Source of the DNA: Pseudomonas sp. 102515
Lineage (GTDB): Bacteria; Pseudomonadota; Gammaproteobacteria; Pseudomonadales; Pseudomonadaceae
DNA: 64,000 nt
Assembly (NCBI RefSeq): GCF_031085165.1
Contig: NZ_JAVHTY010000001.1
Span: 186,001-250,000 of the forward strand
Direction: 5' to 3'
Made by a program: the position numbers and the translations under genes. Shown piece by piece: positions 9,693 to 18,810 of this stretch. Below the pieces are notes generated by a model. It was not told the origin of the DNA and ran no database searches. It saw nothing but the letters and a program-made list of their open reading frames with translations. Position 1 is the first letter of the stretch, and each line of letters opens with the position of its first letter.

Positions 9693-10706
9693 ATGTCCCT
9701 GGATCTCGAAAAGCGTTTTCCCCGCGTCAAGCTCGGTTATTTCCCGTCGCCCCTGCACAAGCTGGAGCGCATGTCCAAGGACCTCGGTATCGAACTCTGG
9801 GCCAAGCGCGACGACGTCTCCTCCGGTCTCGCCTATGGCGGCAACAAGGTACGCAAGCTGGAATGGCTGGCCGCCGAAGCCCTGGCGCAGGGCTGCGATA
9901 CCCTGGTGTCCATCGGCAACATCCAGTCCAACCACACGCGCCAGGTAGCCGCCGTCGCCGCGGTGCTGGGCATGAAGTGCCGCCTGGTCCAGGAGGAATG
10001 GACCAAGTGGGAAGACCCGGTCTACGACAAGGTCGGCAACATCCTGCTGTCGCGCCTGATGGGTGCCCAGACGCTGCTGGAAGGCGAGGGCTACTCCACC
10101 GCGGTGAAAGCCACCTGGGAGCGCGCCCTGGACGAAGTGCGTCGTGAGGGCGGCAAGCCCTACGCCATTCCCGCTGGCGCCTCGGACCATCCCCTGGGTG
10201 GGCTCGGCTATGCCCATTTTGCCGATGAACTGGCGGCGCAGGAGCGCGACCAGGGCCTCTTCTTCGATACCGTGGTGACGGCCACCTGTACCGGTTCTAC
10301 CCAGGGCGGCATGGTGGTGGGCTTTCGCGCCCAGGAGCGGGAACGCCGCCTGATCGGCATCGACACGGCGGCGGACGCCGAGATGACCCGCGCCGCGGTG
10401 ACCAAGATCGCGCGCAATACCGCCGAGATGATTGGCCTGAAACAGGAGATCCGCGAAGAGGATGTCATCATCGAGCCACGCTTCTGCGGACCGGACTACG
10501 GTCTGCCGGATGGCCCCACCGTAGAAGCCATCCGCTACACCGCGCAGATGGAGGGGATGCTCACCGACCCGGTCTACGAGGGCAAATCCATGGCCGGGCT
10601 GATCGCCATGGCGCGCAGTGGCGAGATCGCCAAGGGCAGCCGGGTACTCTATGTTCACCTCGGGGGTGCCCCGGCGCTCAACGCCTACCACAACGCCTTC
10701 GCCTGA
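9693..10706 (+). CDS. acdS: 1-aminocyclopropane-1-carboxylate (ACC) deaminase
   Basis: A 337-residue PLP enzyme converting the ethylene precursor ACC to 2-oxobutyrate and ammonia, a plant growth-promoting trait. The PLP lysine is K52 (GGNKVRKLE), with S79 in GNIQSNHTR and the tyrosines of CGPDYGLPDG and DPVYEGKSM. The residues that separate ACC deaminase from D-cysteine desulfhydrase are Glu and Leu at E295 and L322 of the UW4 enzyme. Here they are E296 (YEGKSM) and L323 (HLGGAPALN), which supports true AcdS. The length matches the family. Confidence 0.9.
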   Translation: MSLDLEKRFPRVKLGYFPSPLHKLERMSKDLGIELWAKRDDVSSGLAYGGNKVRKLEWLAAEALAQGCDTLVSIGNIQSNHTRQVAAVAAVLGMKCRLVQEEWTKWEDPVYDKVGNILLSRLMGAQTLLEGEGYSTAVKATWERALDEVRREGGKPYAIPAGASDHPLGGLGYAHFADELAAQERDQGLFFDTVVTATCTGSTQGGMVVGFRAQERERRLIGIDTAADAEMTRAAVTKIARNTAEMIGLKQEIREEDVIIEPRFCGPDYGLPDGPTVEAIRYTAQMEGMLTDPVYEGKSMAGLIAMARSGEIAKGSRVLYVHLGGAPALNAYHNAFA

Positions 10707-10741
10707 ACCCAAAACCACGACCGATCACCAGGAGGTCCCGC

Positions 10742-11140
10742 ATGACGAGCCAATTCTGGACAGCGGTAGACGACCTCCGACCGGCCGTGGCGCTGGTCAT
10801 CCTGCATGGCGATCTCGACCCCGCGGTAACGGCGGAATTGCGCAGCGGCTTGCCCGGCTGCAGCGACCTCCCGGTGCTGCAGCTGGAGGACCTCGGCGGG
10901 CTGCACGAGGAGTGGCTCACCCAAGGTCCGCAAAGCCGGATCGTACGGCTGTTGTCCCGGCTGGGCGGTGACTGCCTGCTGCTGGCGGTCGAGCCGGCGG
11001 GCTCGAACGAGCTGGAATGGCTGGGATCGGTCGCCGGTCAACGGCTGCAACAGTTCACGAGCGGCACGCCCACGCGGGAGCTGATCGTCCGCCTGCAGCA
11101 GCTCAGACGCGAACGCCTGCTGGCGGTGTTGCCGCTTTGA
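10742..11140 (+). CDS. hypothetical protein downstream of acdS
   Basis: A 132-residue protein I do not recognise. It has a strong ribosome-binding site (CAGGAGG, 6 nt before the ATG) and follows acdS by 35 bp on the same strand, so it may be co-transcribed. It is soluble, Leu- and Glu-rich, with no signal peptide or membrane segment, and ends in a basic helix (LQQLRRERLLAVLPL). Coding composition matches its neighbours. Confidence 0.65.
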   Translation: MTSQFWTAVDDLRPAVALVILHGDLDPAVTAELRSGLPGCSDLPVLQLEDLGGLHEEWLTQGPQSRIVRLLSRLGGDCLLLAVEPAGSNELEWLGSVAGQRLQQFTSGTPTRELIVRLQQLRRERLLAVLPL

Positions 11141-11149
11141 GCGTGGCCG

Positions 11150-12436
11150 TCAGGCCAGCCGCTCGACCTGTTCGGCGATCAGCGCCCTGATCGCGCGCAG
11201 ACAGCGCAACTCGCCGGCGAAGACCGCCCGCAGCTCCGGTCGCGCGCCGGCCAGGGTCTGATTTTCTCGCTCGGTCTGTTCCAGCAACTGCTGAGCCTGG
11301 GAGGGCAGACGCTGGCGCATGCGTTGCAACTGGGCGGCGGCCGGCGCGCGCTTGATACCCAGCACCTCGGCGGCATCCAGCAGTCGCTCGCGGTCGATGG
11401 CCACCAGCCGGTTTTCACCCAGGATCGGCCAGGCGAGGGTGGTCGCGTCCGGCCAGCGCTGCTGATCGAAGGCGCGGCTCTCGTATACGGCGGTGCAGAG
11501 CAGGTCATAGCAGGGCGCGAGGGCGAGCCCCCGGGGTGAGACCAGAAAGCCCAGATTCTTCAGATGGGCATCGGTATTGCCCACCAGCACGTTGAAGGCC
11601 AGCCAGTTGAACATCCGCGTCCGGGTCACGGCGGGCGCTTCGCACAGCCGGGCCAATTCGGCCAGGCGCTCCACGCTACCCGCCTGGTACTTGAAATGAC
11701 GATCCAGCCCCAGCACCTGGCAGGCGTCGATGCCATGGCGTCGCTGCCAGCCGCCCGGGGTACGGACGCGGTCGAAGCGCTCGATCAGATAGACCGGCTC
11801 GGGTACGTAGCGGCGCTCGACGGCGGGAACGATCAGCCCAGCCATACCGGCCAGGCGCATGGTGAACCACTCGTTGATCACCGAATGGGCGAAGGCCTTA
11901 TGGGGATGGTCCGGCTTGAGGATATGGGTGGAGGGCAGGGCGCCCACGGGTTCCTGCAGCCCCTGGTCATCGAGGATCACCGCCAGCTTGTGCTGGGCGC
12001 CGGCCAGCGACATGCGCTTGTGCGCCTCGTGGGTCAGCGGCAGCTGCGGCATGGCCCGGATTCGCCGGGAGAGGTCGGCATCGCTCAGGGGGCGGCGATC
12101 CCCCGGCGGCAGGCGCTGACCTTCGCCGAGCAAGGTGAGGGAGCCGGCGGATTCGGCGCCGTACCAGCCCAGCAGGGCGAAGGCATCGGCGGCATCCAGG
12201 CGCGCATCCTGGGCGAGCAGTTGCCGCTGGCCTTCCTCGGGCAGCAGGTTGTCGAAGTACCATTGCACCGGTCGCTGCGAACTGCCATCGATCAGCGGCT
12301 CGCGCTGCAAGGGCAATTGCGGACAAAGCCCGAAGGCCTGCCAGTCGCTTTCGTACTGGAATGACCAGATACCGTTCTCGTCAGCCAGCCGACCCACCAG
12401 TTGGTCGTCGATCCAGGCCAGGAGTTCACGCCTCAT
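11150..12436 (-). CDS. hipA: HipA-type serine/threonine kinase toxin
   Basis: A 428-residue HipA-family kinase. The N-terminal couple_hipA-type region is about residues 1-105, followed by the kinase core. MSLAGAQHKLAV contains the HipA phosphate-binding loop, and GNTDAHLKNLGF is the catalytic N-x-D-x-H-x-K-N motif. HipA toxins phosphorylate targets such as GltX and cause growth arrest. The ATG at 12436 overlaps the antitoxin stop by 4 nt, the typical hipBA coupling. All visible catalytic residues are intact. Confidence 0.9.
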   Translation of the reverse strand: MRRELLAWIDDQLVGRLADENGIWSFQYESDWQAFGLCPQLPLQREPLIDGSSQRPVQWYFDNLLPEEGQRQLLAQDARLDAADAFALLGWYGAESAGSLTLLGEGQRLPPGDRRPLSDADLSRRIRAMPQLPLTHEAHKRMSLAGAQHKLAVILDDQGLQEPVGALPSTHILKPDHPHKAFAHSVINEWFTMRLAGMAGLIVPAVERRYVPEPVYLIERFDRVRTPGGWQRRHGIDACQVLGLDRHFKYQAGSVERLAELARLCEAPAVTRTRMFNWLAFNVLVGNTDAHLKNLGFLVSPRGLALAPCYDLLCTAVYESRAFDQQRWPDATTLAWPILGENRLVAIDRERLLDAAEVLGIKRAPAAAQLQRMRQRLPSQAQQLLEQTERENQTLAGARPELRAVFAGELRCLRAIRALIAEQVERLA

Positions 12437-12684
12437 AGTGCCCGGGTATCCGGCTGGGCTTCCACCTCGGGGGGCAGATCCACGATCAGGCGCACGCCTA
12501 GGCCTTCCAATACCTGGAACAGCTTGCCCCACTGGACGGTTTCGCCGCCGCGCTCGACCTTGCCGAGAAAGTTTTCACTGACGCCGAGGCTACCGGCGGC
12601 ATCGTCCTGGCGCAGCGACTGGGCCTTGCGCGCCTGGCGGACGAGGGCCCCGAGGTCGGCGGCATTCTTGAGTATCACCTGCAT
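12433..12684 (-). CDS. hipB: HipB-type antitoxin, Xre-family DNA-binding protein
   Basis: An 83-residue Xre-like helix-turn-helix protein (LVRQARKAQSLRQDDAAGSLGVSENFLGKVERG) with a short C-terminal tail. It lies immediately upstream of hipA with a 4-nt overlap, the layout of a hipBA toxin-antitoxin operon. HipB neutralises HipA and represses the operon. Its ribosome-binding site (GAGGAT) lies inside the first operator repeat, so DNA binding would cover the start of the message. Confidence 0.9.
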   Translation of the reverse strand: MQVILKNAADLGALVRQARKAQSLRQDDAAGSLGVSENFLGKVERGGETVQWGKLFQVLEGLGVRLIVDLPPEVEAQPDTRAL

Positions 12685-12688
12685 GATC

Positions 12689-12810
12689 TATCCTCACGAG
12701 CGTGGGGATCAGGCTAACGCCAAAGGGAAACGCAGCGCAATCCTCAAGATCGTGAGGATTTGAGCCATCAAGAACGTTGCGTATACGAAATCCTTTCGAT
12801 CATGAGGATT
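12689..12810. promoter_or_regulatory. three HipB-type operator palindromes, 50 bp apart
   Basis: Three 22-bp imperfect palindromes with ATCC...GGAT arms occupy 12689-12710, 12739-12760 and 12789-12810. Their start positions are exactly 50 bp apart. The middle one is the best (AATCCTCA, six bases, TGAGGATT). E. coli HipB operators are also TATCC...GGATA palindromes, though with an 8-bp spacing. The array lies between hipB and the divergent RES-domain remnant and probably autoregulates hipBA cooperatively. Confidence 0.75.
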
Positions 12811-13263
12811 TCTATCCTTGCCACGCCCGAGCCGGCGGGGCATCTGCATGTAGCGCTCACCGAGATCGCCCTGGGTACCGTGCTCCACCGAGTGCACCTG
12901 AGTGAGTACCAGGCTGATCAGTTCAATCCTGGAGTACGTGGCAATGCCCGTTTCAGTCCTATCCAGGATGAGAAGGGAAAAGCGATACCGACACTGTACG
13001 CAGGCACGATATTACCTTGCGCACTTATGGAAACCGTCTTTCACGACGTTCCTCATACAGCCGGCTTCAAAAGCTTCGACAAAGCAAAGCTCAACGGACA
13101 GGTTCACTCTACTGTTCGCTTGGAAGCGGCTCTGCAGGTCGTCGACCTATCTAGCGTGCCGCTACGCAAGCAGCGTCAGAAGGCCGGCTCTGAGATCAGA
13201 GCGCGCTCTAATCTCGGGTGTCACTTGCGCTGTTCGGTAGCCCAAAGGCTACAGAGCGAATAG
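12803..13263 (+). pseudogene. RES-domain protein, 3'-truncated
   Basis: The first ~120 residues match the RES domain (LHRVHLSEYQADQFNPG, GNARFSPI, TLYAGTILPCALMETVFHDVPH, VDLSSVPLRK). RES proteins, the toxins of Xre-RES systems that degrade NAD+, are usually well over 200 residues. Homology stops near position 13165, after which the frame runs through unrelated sequence overlapping the 3' end of the galR-like gene. No Xre partner is adjacent. The break marks the left junction of the gallate cluster. Confidence 0.75.
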
Positions 13264-14428
13264 CCGTCATCAGCGCTAATGCTGCTGGCGAAGGCAGGGC
13301 ACCGTTACGTTGAATCAGGCCGATGGATCTCTTCGTACCCGTTAGCGGAATATCGAGAGGCGCGAGTGCGTGGCTGGCCAGCTCGTAATCCATCTGGTGC
13401 GCTGAAACGACGGCTAGCAGATCGGAATTCATAAGAAGTCCTCTTATGACGGCTAGATCTCCGGTCTCCACTGCGGCGCGAGGAAGCGTCTGTCCGGCCT
13501 GAGCGAGATGCTGATCGAATAGCTCACGAGAGGGCGACCCTGTGCGAGGCAGTATCCATTGCGCGTCGTGGAGATCTTCCATGGCCAGCTTCCGGTCGGA
13601 CAATGGATGGCCAGCGCGTGCTACGACCAACAGCTCCTCGATGAGTAGCGTCTCGCCGTACAGGTCACTGGCATACCCGCTGGGCCGCAATGCACCCAGG
13701 ATGAAATCAAGATCGCCATAGCGTAAATCCGTTGCGAGCGTTTCGAAGGCACTTTCGTTGGTTACGACCTGAACCTTGGGATGTGCGGATATCAGACGCA
13801 GGACGGCATCCGGCAGGATCGTCGTGCGGCAGAGCGGGAGGGCGCCAACCGCTACCCGACCTTCAAGTTGGCCGTTCAAGGCGGCGAGATCGCTATCCAG
13901 GTGACGCAGTTCGTTGACTGCTCGACGAACTGACACCGAAATTTCACGACCGGCACGTGTAGGCAGCAAGCCTTTAGGCGAGCGCTCGAACAGCAGCGTT
14001 CCTGTCCCTCCTTCAAGCACCTTGATCGCCGCGCTTATGGCCGGCTGCGTCAGACCGAAAAGGCTGGCGACCGTCTGCATATGGTGCGTATCGCAGAGCT
14101 TTATGAAGATTTCCAAGCGCCTGGTATGCAAGAGGTACAGCGGTTCGACAGCGACCTTGTGCGACACATCGAGCAATGACGGAACCCGATTGAGTTCATC
14201 CAGGGCGCGCTGAGCGCGCGGACGTATGCAGACGCCCTGAGCAGTGAGACGCATACCGTTCGCATGTCTTTCGAACAGTGGCGCGCCCAGACGTAGCTCC
14301 AGATCTCGGATGGCTCGGGTGACCACGGATTGAGCGCGATAGAGCGTATCGGCCGCACGGGACACGCTTTCGTGCTGCGCAACGCGGAGAAAGGCACGTA
14401 ATTGCATCAGGTTAGGGAGCTCACGCAT
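13208..14428 (-). CDS. galR: GalR-like LysR regulator with two HTH domains
   Basis: A 406-residue LysR-type regulator, about 100 residues longer than usual. Two successive LysR helix-turn-helix regions are visible: residues ~8-67 (LRAFLRVAQHESVSRAADTL, VTRAIRDLE, PLFER) and ~103-165 (LEIFIKLCDTHHMQTVASLFG, ISAAIKVLE, LLFERSPKG). A standard effector domain follows. It is divergent from galB and lies beside galBCD, galT and galA, so it is probably the gallate-responsive activator GalR. AGAGG precedes the ATG. Confidence 0.82.
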   Translation of the reverse strand: MRELPNLMQLRAFLRVAQHESVSRAADTLYRAQSVVTRAIRDLELRLGAPLFERHANGMRLTAQGVCIRPRAQRALDELNRVPSLLDVSHKVAVEPLYLLHTRRLEIFIKLCDTHHMQTVASLFGLTQPAISAAIKVLEGGTGTLLFERSPKGLLPTRAGREISVSVRRAVNELRHLDSDLAALNGQLEGRVAVGALPLCRTTILPDAVLRLISAHPKVQVVTNESAFETLATDLRYGDLDFILGALRPSGYASDLYGETLLIEELLVVARAGHPLSDRKLAMEDLHDAQWILPRTGSPSRELFDQHLAQAGQTLPRAAVETGDLAVIRGLLMNSDLLAVVSAHQMDYELASHALAPLDIPLTGTKRSIGLIQRNGALPSPAALALMTAIRSVAFGLPNSASDTRD

Positions 14429-14475
14429 CAGCGTCTGCCTCTGAGACCGGAGCCCACTATGTCTCGCTCAGTGAC

Positions 14476-14493
14476 ATAAGTAAAACGTATACC
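14476..14493 (+). promoter_or_regulatory. candidate GalR-regulon box upstream of galB
   Basis: ATAAGTAAAACGTATACC lies in the galR/galB divergent promoter region, 73 bp before galB. A 15/18 match (20624-20641) lies 84 bp before the DctA-like gene, and a 12/18 match on the - strand (20275-20292) lies upstream of galT. Presence at all three promoters of the cluster suggests a shared regulatory element. Confidence 0.45.
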
Positions 14494-14566
14494 CCCTGTG
14501 CTCAATCGCAGTAGGCCGGACGCCAGCCCCATGCGAGCCTCTAGCGAAACAACAGGAGTACGTCCC

Positions 14567-15304
14567 ATGAACTCGAGTTCCCCCCGAACAGCACTGGTCG
14601 TTAGCGCCCACTCTGCCGACTTCGTCTGGCGTGCTGGCGGCGCTATCGCCTTGCACGCGCAGCAAGGCTATCAGGCGCACGTCGTTTGCCTGTCCTTCGG
14701 CGAGCGTGGTGAGTCCGCCAAACTGTGGCGCAAGGGCGAGATGACTGAAGCGCGGGTCAAGGCCGCTCGCCGTGAAGAGGCGCAGGCTGCAGCGGAGATT
14801 CTTGGTGCCAGCATCGAGTTCTTCGATATCGGGGACTACCCCATGCGGGCAGACAAGGAGGTGCTCTTTCGCCTGGCCGACGTCTTCCGTCGCGTGCAGC
14901 CCGAGTTCGTCCTGACCCACTCGTTGAAAGATCCGTACAACTACGATCACCCGTTGGCCGCGCACCTGGCGCAGGAAGCGCGGATCATCGCTCAGGCCGA
15001 GGGCTATCGCCCTGGTGAGCCCATCATCGGGGCTCCGCCGGTCTATCAGTTCGAGCCGCATCAGCCTGAGCAATGCGAGTGGCGCCCTGACGTTCTGCTC
15101 GATATCACCGACGTCTGGGACAAGAAGTTCGCCGCTATCCAGTGCATGGCAGGACAGGAACACCTCTGGGAGTACTACACTCGGGTCGCCCTGCAGCGCG
15201 GTGTGCAGGCCAAGCGCAACGTCGGCATCACCTCGTCCAAGAACATTGTCTACGGTGAGGGATATCAGAGCATCTTCCCGCGCGTGACGGAGAATCTGTC
15301 GTGA
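14567..15304 (+). CDS. galB: 4-oxalomesaconate hydratase, PIG-L family
   Basis: A 245-residue zinc-dependent PIG-L/LmbE-fold protein ([16 protein letters not shown] near the N-terminus; [11 protein letters not shown] further on). Pseudomonas putida GalB is a PIG-L-fold 4-oxalomesaconate hydratase, and this gene sits in the same galB-galC-galD order. The ATG at 14567 is preceded by AACAGGAG; the AAACAACA run there also resembles an Hfq/Crc catabolite motif. Its stop overlaps the galC GTG start (GTGA). Confidence 0.88.
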   Translation: MNSSSPRTALVVSAHSADFVWRAGGAIALHAQQGYQAHVVCLSFGERGESAKLWRKGEMTEARVKAARREEAQAAAEILGASIEFFDIGDYPMRADKEVLFRLADVFRRVQPEFVLTHSLKDPYNYDHPLAAHLAQEARIIAQAEGYRPGEPIIGAPPVYQFEPHQPEQCEWRPDVLLDITDVWDKKFAAIQCMAGQEHLWEYYTRVALQRGVQAKRNVGITSSKNIVYGEGYQSIFPRVTENLS

Positions 15305-16017
15305 GCAGCCTGGTAGGCAGGACGGGCGTTGTGGTACGCCATATCGAGCGCGCCGCGTCGAATGTGCTGGATCGGCTGTCTCTCCACGGGGTCGCTACCG
15401 TGCACGAAGCCCAGGGTCGCAAGGGGCTGTTGAATCCCGGATTGCGCCCGATCCAGCGCGACGTCGGGATCGCGGGCAGCGCAGTGACGGTACTCGTGGC
15501 GCCGGGAGACAACTGGATGTTTCACGTTGCCGTAGAGCAGTGTCAGCCAGGCGATATTCTCGTGGTGGCACCCAGCTCCACCTGTCATGACGGCTACTTC
15601 GGCGATCTGCTGGCAACCTCGTTGCAGGCTCGCGGCGTTCGGGGCCTGGTGGTCGATGCGGGCGTTCGGGATACCCGAACCCTGCGCGAAATGGGCTTCG
15701 CCGTCTGGTCGAGCGCCATCAATGCCCAAGGCACAGTCAAGGAAACGCTGGGATCGGTAAACGTGCCGCTGCTCTGCGGTGGTCAACTGATCCAGCCGGG
15801 TGACGCCATCATCGCCGACGACGATGGCGTCGTCGTGGTCAGACGCCTGGAGGCAGATACCGTACTGGCGGCTGCCGATCGCCGCGCTGCGGCAGAAGAG
15901 GAAAAGCGCCGGCGCCTGGCCGCCGGGGAGCTCGGGCTGGACATCTACGCCATGCGCCCCCGTCTGGCTGAAAAAGGCTTGCGGTATGTGGATCACCTGG
16001 CTGATCTGGAGGACTAA
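15301..16017 (+). CDS. galC: 4-carboxy-4-hydroxy-2-oxoadipate aldolase
   Basis: A 238-residue RraA-like/class II HMG-CHA aldolase. It starts with GTG overlapping the galB stop. The family signature is [25 protein letters not shown] with the VDAGVRD motif (substrate/metal-binding Arg-Asp) and [14 protein letters not shown]. In gallate catabolism it cleaves 4-carboxy-4-hydroxy-2-oxoadipate to pyruvate and oxaloacetate. Only 2 bp separate it from galD. Confidence 0.9.
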   Translation: MSSLVGRTGVVVRHIERAASNVLDRLSLHGVATVHEAQGRKGLLNPGLRPIQRDVGIAGSAVTVLVAPGDNWMFHVAVEQCQPGDILVVAPSSTCHDGYFGDLLATSLQARGVRGLVVDAGVRDTRTLREMGFAVWSSAINAQGTVKETLGSVNVPLLCGGQLIQPGDAIIADDDGVVVVRRLEADTVLAAADRRAAAEEEKRRRLAAGELGLDIYAMRPRLAEKGLRYVDHLADLED

Positions 16018-16019
16018 GG

Positions 16020-17108
16020 ATGCCGCAGACTCGGATACCTTGCATGCTCATACGAGGGGGCACGTCCAAGGGGGCCTTTTTCCTGGCGGCTGACCTGCCT
16101 GAAGAGCGGGATCAACGGGACCGGGTACTGCTGGCGGCGCTGGGTTCGCCGGATCGCCGCCAGATCGATGGGATTGGTGGGGGCGACTCCCTTACCAGCA
16201 AGGTGGCCATCGTTCGCCCCTCGCAGCGTCCAGACGCTGACGTCGACTATCTGTTCGCCCAAGTCGTCGTGGACGAGCCGCGGGTCGACTACGGCCAGAA
16301 TTGCGGCAACATTCTCGCCGGGGTAGGCCCGTTCGCTATCGAGCGGGGCCTCATCGGCGCCAGCGGCCCGGTTACACCGGTTCGCATTTTCATGGAGAAC
16401 ACCGGACAACTCGCCGTAGCCCATGTCCCTACGCCCGATGGGCAGGTCGAGTATGCCGGAGATGCACGCATCGACGGTGTCCCTGGAAGTGCCGCTTCGC
16501 TGGTGATCGAGTTCGCCGATATCGCCGGCTCCAGCTGCGGTGCGCTGCTTCCGACAGGGGCGGTCCGCGATGAGATCGGTGGCATCGCCGTGACGTGCAT
16601 CGATAACGGTATGCCGGTCGTGCTGATCAAGGCGGCTGACCTCGGGCTTACCGGCGAGGAAAGCCCCGCGCAGCTGGATGCGGATACGGATCTCAAAGAC
16701 CGGCTGGAAGCCATCCGCCTGCAAGTCGGACCCCGCATGCACCTGGGCGATGTGCGGGAACGTAGCGTGCCTAAGTTGAGTTTGATCGCTGCGCCGAAAG
16801 CTGGGGGCGCCTTGGCCACCCGTACCTTCATCCCGCATCGCTGCCATACCGCCATCGGTGTGTTTGGTGCCGTGAGCGTGGCCACGGCTTGCCTACTCGA
16901 AGGGTCTGTTGCGGCCGAGGTTGCAGAAGTGCCATCAGGCGAGCACCTTCGGCTGTCGGTCGAGCACCCTACCGGGGAGTTCACCGTCGAAATCCGTCGC
17001 GCCGGCGGCCAGGTCGTTGGTTGTGGCCTGGTGCGCACAGCACGGCTGCTATTCGAAGGAAAGGTGCAGATACCTTCGGACATCTGGCGCGGTCCTCTCG
17101 AATCCTAG
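16020..17108 (+). CDS. galD: 4-oxalomesaconate tautomerase, PrpF family
   Basis: A 362-residue PrpF/diaminopimelate epimerase-fold isomerase. The N-terminus MPQTRIPCMLIRGGTSKGAF contains the PrpF RGGTSKG signature, and NCGN is the conserved Cys-containing motif. GalD converts the keto to the enol form of 4-oxalomesaconate for GalB. The ATG at 16020 follows TGGAGG and comes 2 bp after the galC stop. It is the last gene of galBCD. Confidence 0.88.
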   Translation: MPQTRIPCMLIRGGTSKGAFFLAADLPEERDQRDRVLLAALGSPDRRQIDGIGGGDSLTSKVAIVRPSQRPDADVDYLFAQVVVDEPRVDYGQNCGNILAGVGPFAIERGLIGASGPVTPVRIFMENTGQLAVAHVPTPDGQVEYAGDARIDGVPGSAASLVIEFADIAGSSCGALLPTGAVRDEIGGIAVTCIDNGMPVVLIKAADLGLTGEESPAQLDADTDLKDRLEAIRLQVGPRMHLGDVRERSVPKLSLIAAPKAGGALATRTFIPHRCHTAIGVFGAVSVATACLLEGSVAAEVAEVPSGEHLRLSVEHPTGEFTVEIRRAGGQVVGCGLVRTARLLFEGKVQIPSDIWRGPLES

Positions 17109-17530
17109 CGTCGGACTATCCTGCCGCCATGTGCTGCCTGATGCTGGCGCATAACGCATCAGTGAGTAACAGATGGCGCGCCCGTATCTGCAGACGCGCA
17201 CCGCGCTTAGCGCCGAAGCCTGCCTTTGCTGGTAGCCAGACGGGCATAGGCACCCAGCGTAGGAATCGGACTTTGGGCAGCTCTTGTTACATTTCTCGCT
17301 CAATCCCCCCAGGCTGCTGTCTGACCACTGCCGCACGAGCGCGTTAGTCGGTCACAGACCTAGGGCCGGCAGAGATCACCGCATGGCCATATCACCGCGG
17401 TTCACCTTTCGGCTTCAGTCCCTCCGGCAGGCATCGCCTTGCAGACAGACCTTCCAGCTGAAAAGCAAGTGGCCGCTGGGACATATCCCAGCGGCCACTC
17501 ACTGGACAGCGTTCAGATTGTTGAAACCCT
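17109..17530. other. convergent intergenic region between galD and galA
   Basis: 422 bp without a credible gene. Its one clear element is the terminator hairpin at 17469-17498, described separately. The rest shows no recognisable domain, repeat or RNA. Confidence 0.6.
17469..17498 (-). terminator. intrinsic terminator of galTA
   Basis: A perfect 13-bp stem (GTGGCCGCTGGGA with its complement) closes on a CATA loop. Read on the - strand it is followed by TTGCTTTT, a U-rich tract, 33-60 nt after the galA stop. Confidence 0.8.
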
Positions 17531-18790
17531 CTAATCCTTCTTGCCAGCCACCGAATAGGTGACCTGCTGATTGCGGGTCTTCTGGAAGTCTTCCAGGGAC
17601 TGACCGCGCATGGCGGCATAGATCACGAGGTTGGGTACGCCAACCACGGCGCCCAGCTTTTCCAGCAGGAAGAAGATGACGCCATAGCGAATCAATCCGC
17701 GCCAATCCCGTTCACGGACCAGTGCCCGTTCTTCCTCGCTCAGCGCGGCCTCTGCAAACAACACCTCAGGCTCACTGAGAAAGCGCTCGCGCCACTGTGG
17801 CTCGATCAGTTGGTGAAGGAATTTGTTCAGGCGATAGCCACGAGCACTCCTTTCCAGGGTGAACGGATAGGTCCCCTCCAGTTGCTCGATACCCGCCAGC
17901 TGATGCGCCATGTGCCACCGGTGCTGATCGTGTAGATCGCTGGGAACCGGGCGCGCATGATTCTCCAGCAGTACCGTGGCGATACCGGTCATCGACGGTA
18001 GGTAGTAGTCCTGGTGCTTGAGGCTCACCGTTGCGGAGAGCGCGCCGCGCATCACCAGCCAGGCGATCACTTCAGAACCTTCCATACCGCCCAGGGTGGC
18101 GTACTCGGCAAGGGTCAGGCGTGCCAGCTGCTCCGGATCGTTGACTAGGAGATCGACGAATTGATCGTCCCACTCTGGGTTGTTGAAGCCACAGCGTTCC
18201 CCATGGACCTGATGCGACAGGCCACCTGTGGCAACCACCACGACCTTCAGGTCTTCTGGGAAGCTTTCGATAGCCCGTCGTAAGGCCTTGCCGAGGTTGT
18301 AGCAGCGTCGAGCGCTGGGGATGGGAAACTGCAGCACACCCAGCTGGAGCGGAACGATTTCGACCGGCCAGCCGTTCTCGTGGGGGAGCAGGGCCGACAT
18401 CGGTGAGAAGAAGCCATGGTCCAGCGGCCGGTCGCGGAAGACACTGATATCGAACTCGTCCGCCATGAGGCTTTCAGCGATATGCCGCGAGAGCACCGCA
18501 TGCCCGCCCACGGCCGGGAGGGTGCGAGGATTGCCGCCCTCATCGGCGACCTCGTAGCGATCATCCACGCCCAGCGCGAAGGGACTGTAATGGTCGAAGA
18601 AGAACGAGGTGATGTGATCATTGAAGATGTAGAACAGGACATCCGGACGTTGCTCTTCGAGCCAGGCCTGGACCGGGGCGAACCCCTCGAAAATCGGCGC
18701 CCAGGAGGCTTCGTTTCGCTTGTCATGATCCACGGCGAAACCGATGGTAGGGGTGTGGGAGACGGCGAGACCGCCAAGAATACGAGCCAT
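17531..18790 (-). CDS. galA: gallate dioxygenase
   Basis: A 419-residue fused class III extradiol dioxygenase. The N-terminal ~280 residues are LigB-like with probable Fe(II) ligands H12 (AVSHTP) and H59 (IFNDHITSFFFD) and the Glu of GGMEGSEVIAW. The C-terminal ~110 residues are LigA-like (LNKFLHQLIEPQWRERF, LIRYGVIFFLLEKLG). This LigBA fusion and length match P. putida GalA, which opens gallate to 4-oxalomesaconate. It follows galT by 20 bp. Confidence 0.92.
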   Translation of the reverse strand: MARILGGLAVSHTPTIGFAVDHDKRNEASWAPIFEGFAPVQAWLEEQRPDVLFYIFNDHITSFFFDHYSPFALGVDDRYEVADEGGNPRTLPAVGGHAVLSRHIAESLMADEFDISVFRDRPLDHGFFSPMSALLPHENGWPVEIVPLQLGVLQFPIPSARRCYNLGKALRRAIESFPEDLKVVVVATGGLSHQVHGERCGFNNPEWDDQFVDLLVNDPEQLARLTLAEYATLGGMEGSEVIAWLVMRGALSATVSLKHQDYYLPSMTGIATVLLENHARPVPSDLHDQHRWHMAHQLAGIEQLEGTYPFTLERSARGYRLNKFLHQLIEPQWRERFLSEPEVLFAEAALSEEERALVRERDWRGLIRYGVIFFLLEKLGAVVGVPNLVIYAAMRGQSLEDFQKTRNQQVTYSVAGKKD

Positions 18791-18810
18791 TTGAAGGTCC
18801 TTTTAAAAGG

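Noticed and set aside
9693-10706. D-cysteine desulfhydrase as identity of the PLP enzyme
   Set aside because: That family has Ser/Thr where this protein has Glu296 and Leu323, the ACC deaminase signature.
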